From contig NC_052393.1 of NCBI RefSeq assembly GCF_009389715.1, forward strand, positions 1,116,001 to 1,180,000: a stretch of DNA of 64,000 nt, in the 5' to 3' direction. Positions 61,579 to 64,000 of this stretch are shown here, piece after piece. Origin of the DNA: Phoenix dactylifera (lineage: Eukaryota; Streptophyta; Magnoliopsida; Arecales; Arecaceae). The notes under the pieces were generated by a model, which saw only the letters and a list, made by a program, of their open reading frames with translations, was not told the DNA's origin and made no database searches. Made by a program: the position numbers and the translations under genes. How positions within the stretch are numbered: position 1 is the first letter of the stretch; every line of letters begins with the position of its first letter.

Positions 61579-62133
61579 AGGGCCGCCATACCGACCGTAC
61601 CGACGGTACTGGTGGGCACCGGTACCGGTACAGTACCGATATCATCCCGAATCGAATCGGGTCGTACCGATCTAATTCGGGGACAGCACGCTCTCGCGTG
61701 CACGGCCCCGCACACGCGAAACGTGTTTCCGCCCGTTTTCCTCGTTTTCCTACTTAAAACTGCACCCACAAACGCGTTTCCCCGCGTCATTTCCCTTGCA
61801 GGATGCGTTTTCCGCGTGGAATTTTCTTCCTTCTTTACAAGCCTTCCCGTTTCTTCTCCTCTCTCCTCCGCTCTTCTCCCGTGAGCAAGCCCTGACGAGG
61901 ATCCTCTCTCCTCCGCTCTTCTTCCGCGAGCAAGCCCCGACGAGGATCGCACCTCGACGAGGCCCGGTACTGGTAAGTCTCCTCTTTCTATTCTTCTTCC
62001 TCCTCTTTCTTCCTCTTCTTTCATGTTCTTCTTCTTCCTCTTCTTTCTTCTTCCCCGATCGGTTCCGACTTAGAAGGGGCACCGGTCCGGTATGGGCTGA
62101 ACCGACCAGTTCCGGTCGATTTAGCATACCTTG
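61579..62133. mobile_element. 555-bp GTACCG-rich insertion in copy D
   Basis: Copies B and C read straight through CACAAAACCATGGC or CACAAAACCATAGC. D instead has CACAAAA, then 555 bp starting AGGGCCGCCATACCG, then CACAAAA again (61572-61578 and 62134-62140), a 7-bp target duplication. The insert has GGTACCGGTAC words at both ends, a C+T-rich centre and no clear inverted termini or transposase. The 155- and 238-residue frames over it are low-complexity and span the junctions. The class is unknown. Confidence 0.75.
61858..61948. repeat. 45-bp tandem duplication inside the copy D insertion
   Basis: CCTCTCTCCTCCGCTCTTCT starts both units (61858 and 61903), each continuing through GAGCAAGCCC and GACGAGGATC. 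Confidence 0.85.
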
Positions 62134-62608
62134 CACAAAACCATAGCTACTATTGATGCAATCCCCATCCCTGAGCACATTCATCAGCCTCCAAAACCTA
62201 TGAAGTTTGGAAGCCACAGGAACAACTCATCAGAAAAATCTGATTACAGAAAAGAAGTTAAAAAAGCATTGAAACATAGAATCTTAGGAAAGAAGAAGAA
62301 CAGATATTAGAAAAGTGAAGAAGAGGAAGAAAAAAGGAGGTTCAGATTCACCATTGTCTTCAGAATTGTATTATTACTTTGAGTATTCCCAACAACTAAA
62401 CCAAACTGGCTGCAAACGGTTGCCTGCTAAACAGCAGCAGGCCATCCAGGATCGCGTTGCCATTTGGAATTAATTGTTTCCCACTTCATAATGCCACAAT
62501 CGCTATGACTAGAATCATCACAGCCTCTTCTTGTAAAGCAATAGAAAACAAAAGAAAAGATAAAGATAAAGGAAGAGAGAGAGACAGAACATCATGCCCT
62601 TTACCCAC

Positions 62609-62809
62609 CTAGCAGAGCAAGAAGAAGAAGAAGAAGAAATTGAAGAATAGCAGATGCAAAATGGGAGGCTTAGAGGAAATCTTGAATCGACAGGACCAAA
62701 GGATCTCCCTTTCTGGGCTCCTCTGCGCGGTGACCTCTCCATCTCAAGATGGCTGCAGATCGGTTGCCTGCAAAACAGCAGACCCTCCAGAGCTGCCTCG
62801 CCTATCGTT
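62609..62809 (-). other. Candidate exon in repeat copy D
   Basis: The segment is 201 nt with acceptor TCTTCTAG and donor CTAGGTGGGTAAAGG. The same frame as in B and C is open, containing TIGEAALEGLLFCRQP and MERSPRRGAQKGRSFGPVD. Its length differs from C by 3 nt and from B by 12 nt, mostly in a CTT run. Confidence 0.25.
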
Positions 62810-63109
62810 CTAGAAGAGAGAAGACAAACAGAGGAGAGGAGGAGAGATAGGAATTTGTTTTAACAAAGACCAATGCCAAACTGATGAACAAGAATTACCC
62901 TTACGAATTCATCTACCATCTCCAAGAACATTGGGTTTGGTTTGAGAACAAGAAAACATAGAATAGGAGTAGAAGAAGGCCAAAGAACAAAGAAAAGGAG
63001 CAGCACTAGAAGCCCTGAGAGCCAAAAGCTTTCTTACCGATCAACCTCCAAAAAGATGGAGAGAGAAGTAAGCAGGCAATGGAACAGCACTCAGCAGCAC
63101 AGTTGCACA

Positions 63110-63116
63110 TTATATA
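63110..63116 (-). promoter_or_regulatory. TATA motif, copy D
   Basis: Minus-strand TATATAA in the context AGCTTATATAATG, identical to copy B. Confidence 0.35.
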
Positions 63117-64000
63117 AGCTACCAGCTACGGACCTCTGTAGCCGTCATGCAAAGCTACCAGTTGCACATTCTTCTTTTAGTAAATACGACCCTCCATGGT
63201 TGTTTCCTAATGAATAATTAAGGCGAAGGATGCACAAAGACAAAAATGGGAAGTAAGTTCAACACATTAACAACAAAAAATTGTAATAGATGAGATTATA
63301 ATCATGCATCACACGCTCCTTCCTTTAGAATAAACAACATGCACCATACGTGACTAACAATAGTACATCTATAAAGATATTTATGTATGCATGTACGTAC
63401 AATTTTTGTTCATGTAAATTTACAATACATGGGTATATGCATAAAATGTGTACAGAGCCAATCTTTTAAAACAAACTAAAAATATAAAATAAATGGGTAT
63501 ATAATCTGGATCGATCAGAAAACATGAAAGTTACATGCATAATCTACATCTACCAGCAAATTATGTTCAGAATATCTCATTATTGCCTCAGAAATCAGAG
63601 AAAAACAATCATAATAGAATCATAACTTGAACAATAAGCCTCAACTTCCTCCACAAATTATCACTATTTTAAGATTGGAAAGAAGAGGAGAAAGGAAGGG
63701 ATATCGACAGCACCTTCCACCTCCACAGCGAAAAAGCAGCCATGGATTAATAGTAAGAGAATTACTGTTTTAGACGAAGGGCATCATCATGACCACCACA
63801 AAACATATGCCTCTAAATTTTACTGGAGGAAATGACCATGGCATTAAAAAAATTCATAAGTTTTTTGATACAAGAATAAGATATGACAATAACAAAAAAT
63901 GAAAAGGAGACAAAAAAATGGCTTGCGGAGTTGAGCAGGAGGAAAGGCTTACTTGGCCCCACTTACCAGAAACCTTGTGCCATCACCAGTAGGGTGCAGC

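Larger units (their letters stand above)
50900..64000. repeat. Locus of four related copies of a ~2.2-kb unit of unknown function
   Basis: Copy A covers about 50900-54500 (split by the solo LTR). B is about 56460-58690, C about 58690-61460, and D about 61460 to beyond the window. Shared landmarks recur in order: ATTGAGTTGAGATTGAGAGC or close variants (56471, 58697, 61465), GCCTCTTCTTGTAAAGCAA (57003, 59190, 62522), CATCTCAAGATGGCTGCAG (57196, 59408, 62741), TATTTATGCATGCATGTAC (57850, 60059, 63378), and GCTTGCGGAGTTGAGC (58411, 60596, 63920). C carries about 580 bp (60.83-61.40 kb) absent from B, and D carries a 555-bp insertion. No known protein, RNA or transposon was recognised. The minus strand looks like the transcribed one (TATA motifs, GT-AG-like pairs). 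Confidence 0.85.

Noticed and set aside
61468..62146. Plus-strand 138- and 116-codon frames
   Set aside because: Complement of the same low-complexity insertion; serine/phenylalanine-rich without domains.
61308..62217. 238- and 155-codon minus-strand frames
   Set aside because: They cross the boundaries of the 555-bp insertion and are Arg/Glu/Lys low-complexity translations of pyrimidine tracts.

Overview
The window looks like nuclear DNA of a flowering plant. It has intron-rich genes with GT-AG introns, a plant-type tRNA-Asn, plant gene families (an arabinose 5-phosphate isomerase homologue, a JMJ14/JMJ703-class histone demethylase, a NAC factor), and many copia, TRIM, CACTA and PIF/Harbinger-like elements. 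Gene architecture and repeat style suggest a monocot, perhaps a palm (oil or date palm). That species guess is inference from recollection of the families; no comparison was run.

Layout. 1-2410 (+): last two coding exons of an API-like gene, with a tRNA-Asn(GUU) gene inside its last intron. 3281-3444 (+): one protein-like terminal exon that I cannot assign. 4894-16480 (-): complete coding region of a JmjN-JmjC-C5HC2-FYRN/FYRC histone demethylase, reconstructed as 11 coding exons and 1294 residues. Its probable promoter and 5' UTR near 17.6-17.95 kb contain a telo-box, and its 5' intron has a 31-base G run. 18705-19153: a MITE. 20160-26405: an old, broken Ty1/copia element with two LTRs. 28283-29281: an 83-bp CACTA remnant and a TRIM element. 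30820-34204 (-): a complete three-exon NAC gene (273 residues) with another TRIM in intron 1. 34.4-50.9 kb: gene-free DNA with a 1.3-kb foldback element, a cluster of TRIMs in both orientations, and two PIF/Harbinger-like elements. 50.9-64.0 kb: four related copies of an unidentified roughly 2.2-kb unit. The first is split by a 3.1-kb solo LTR with a perfect 5-bp target duplication; the last carries a 555-bp GTACCG-rich insertion.

The protein-coding genes have no evident shared pathway. The API homologue belongs to sugar-phosphate (KDO-type) metabolism, the JmjC protein to H3K4 demethylation and the NAC protein to transcription. The most unusual region is the 3' tandem locus. Its copies keep a minus-strand TATA motif, plausible splice sites and an open exon-like segment whose length differs between copies only by multiples of three. 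No known family was recognised there.
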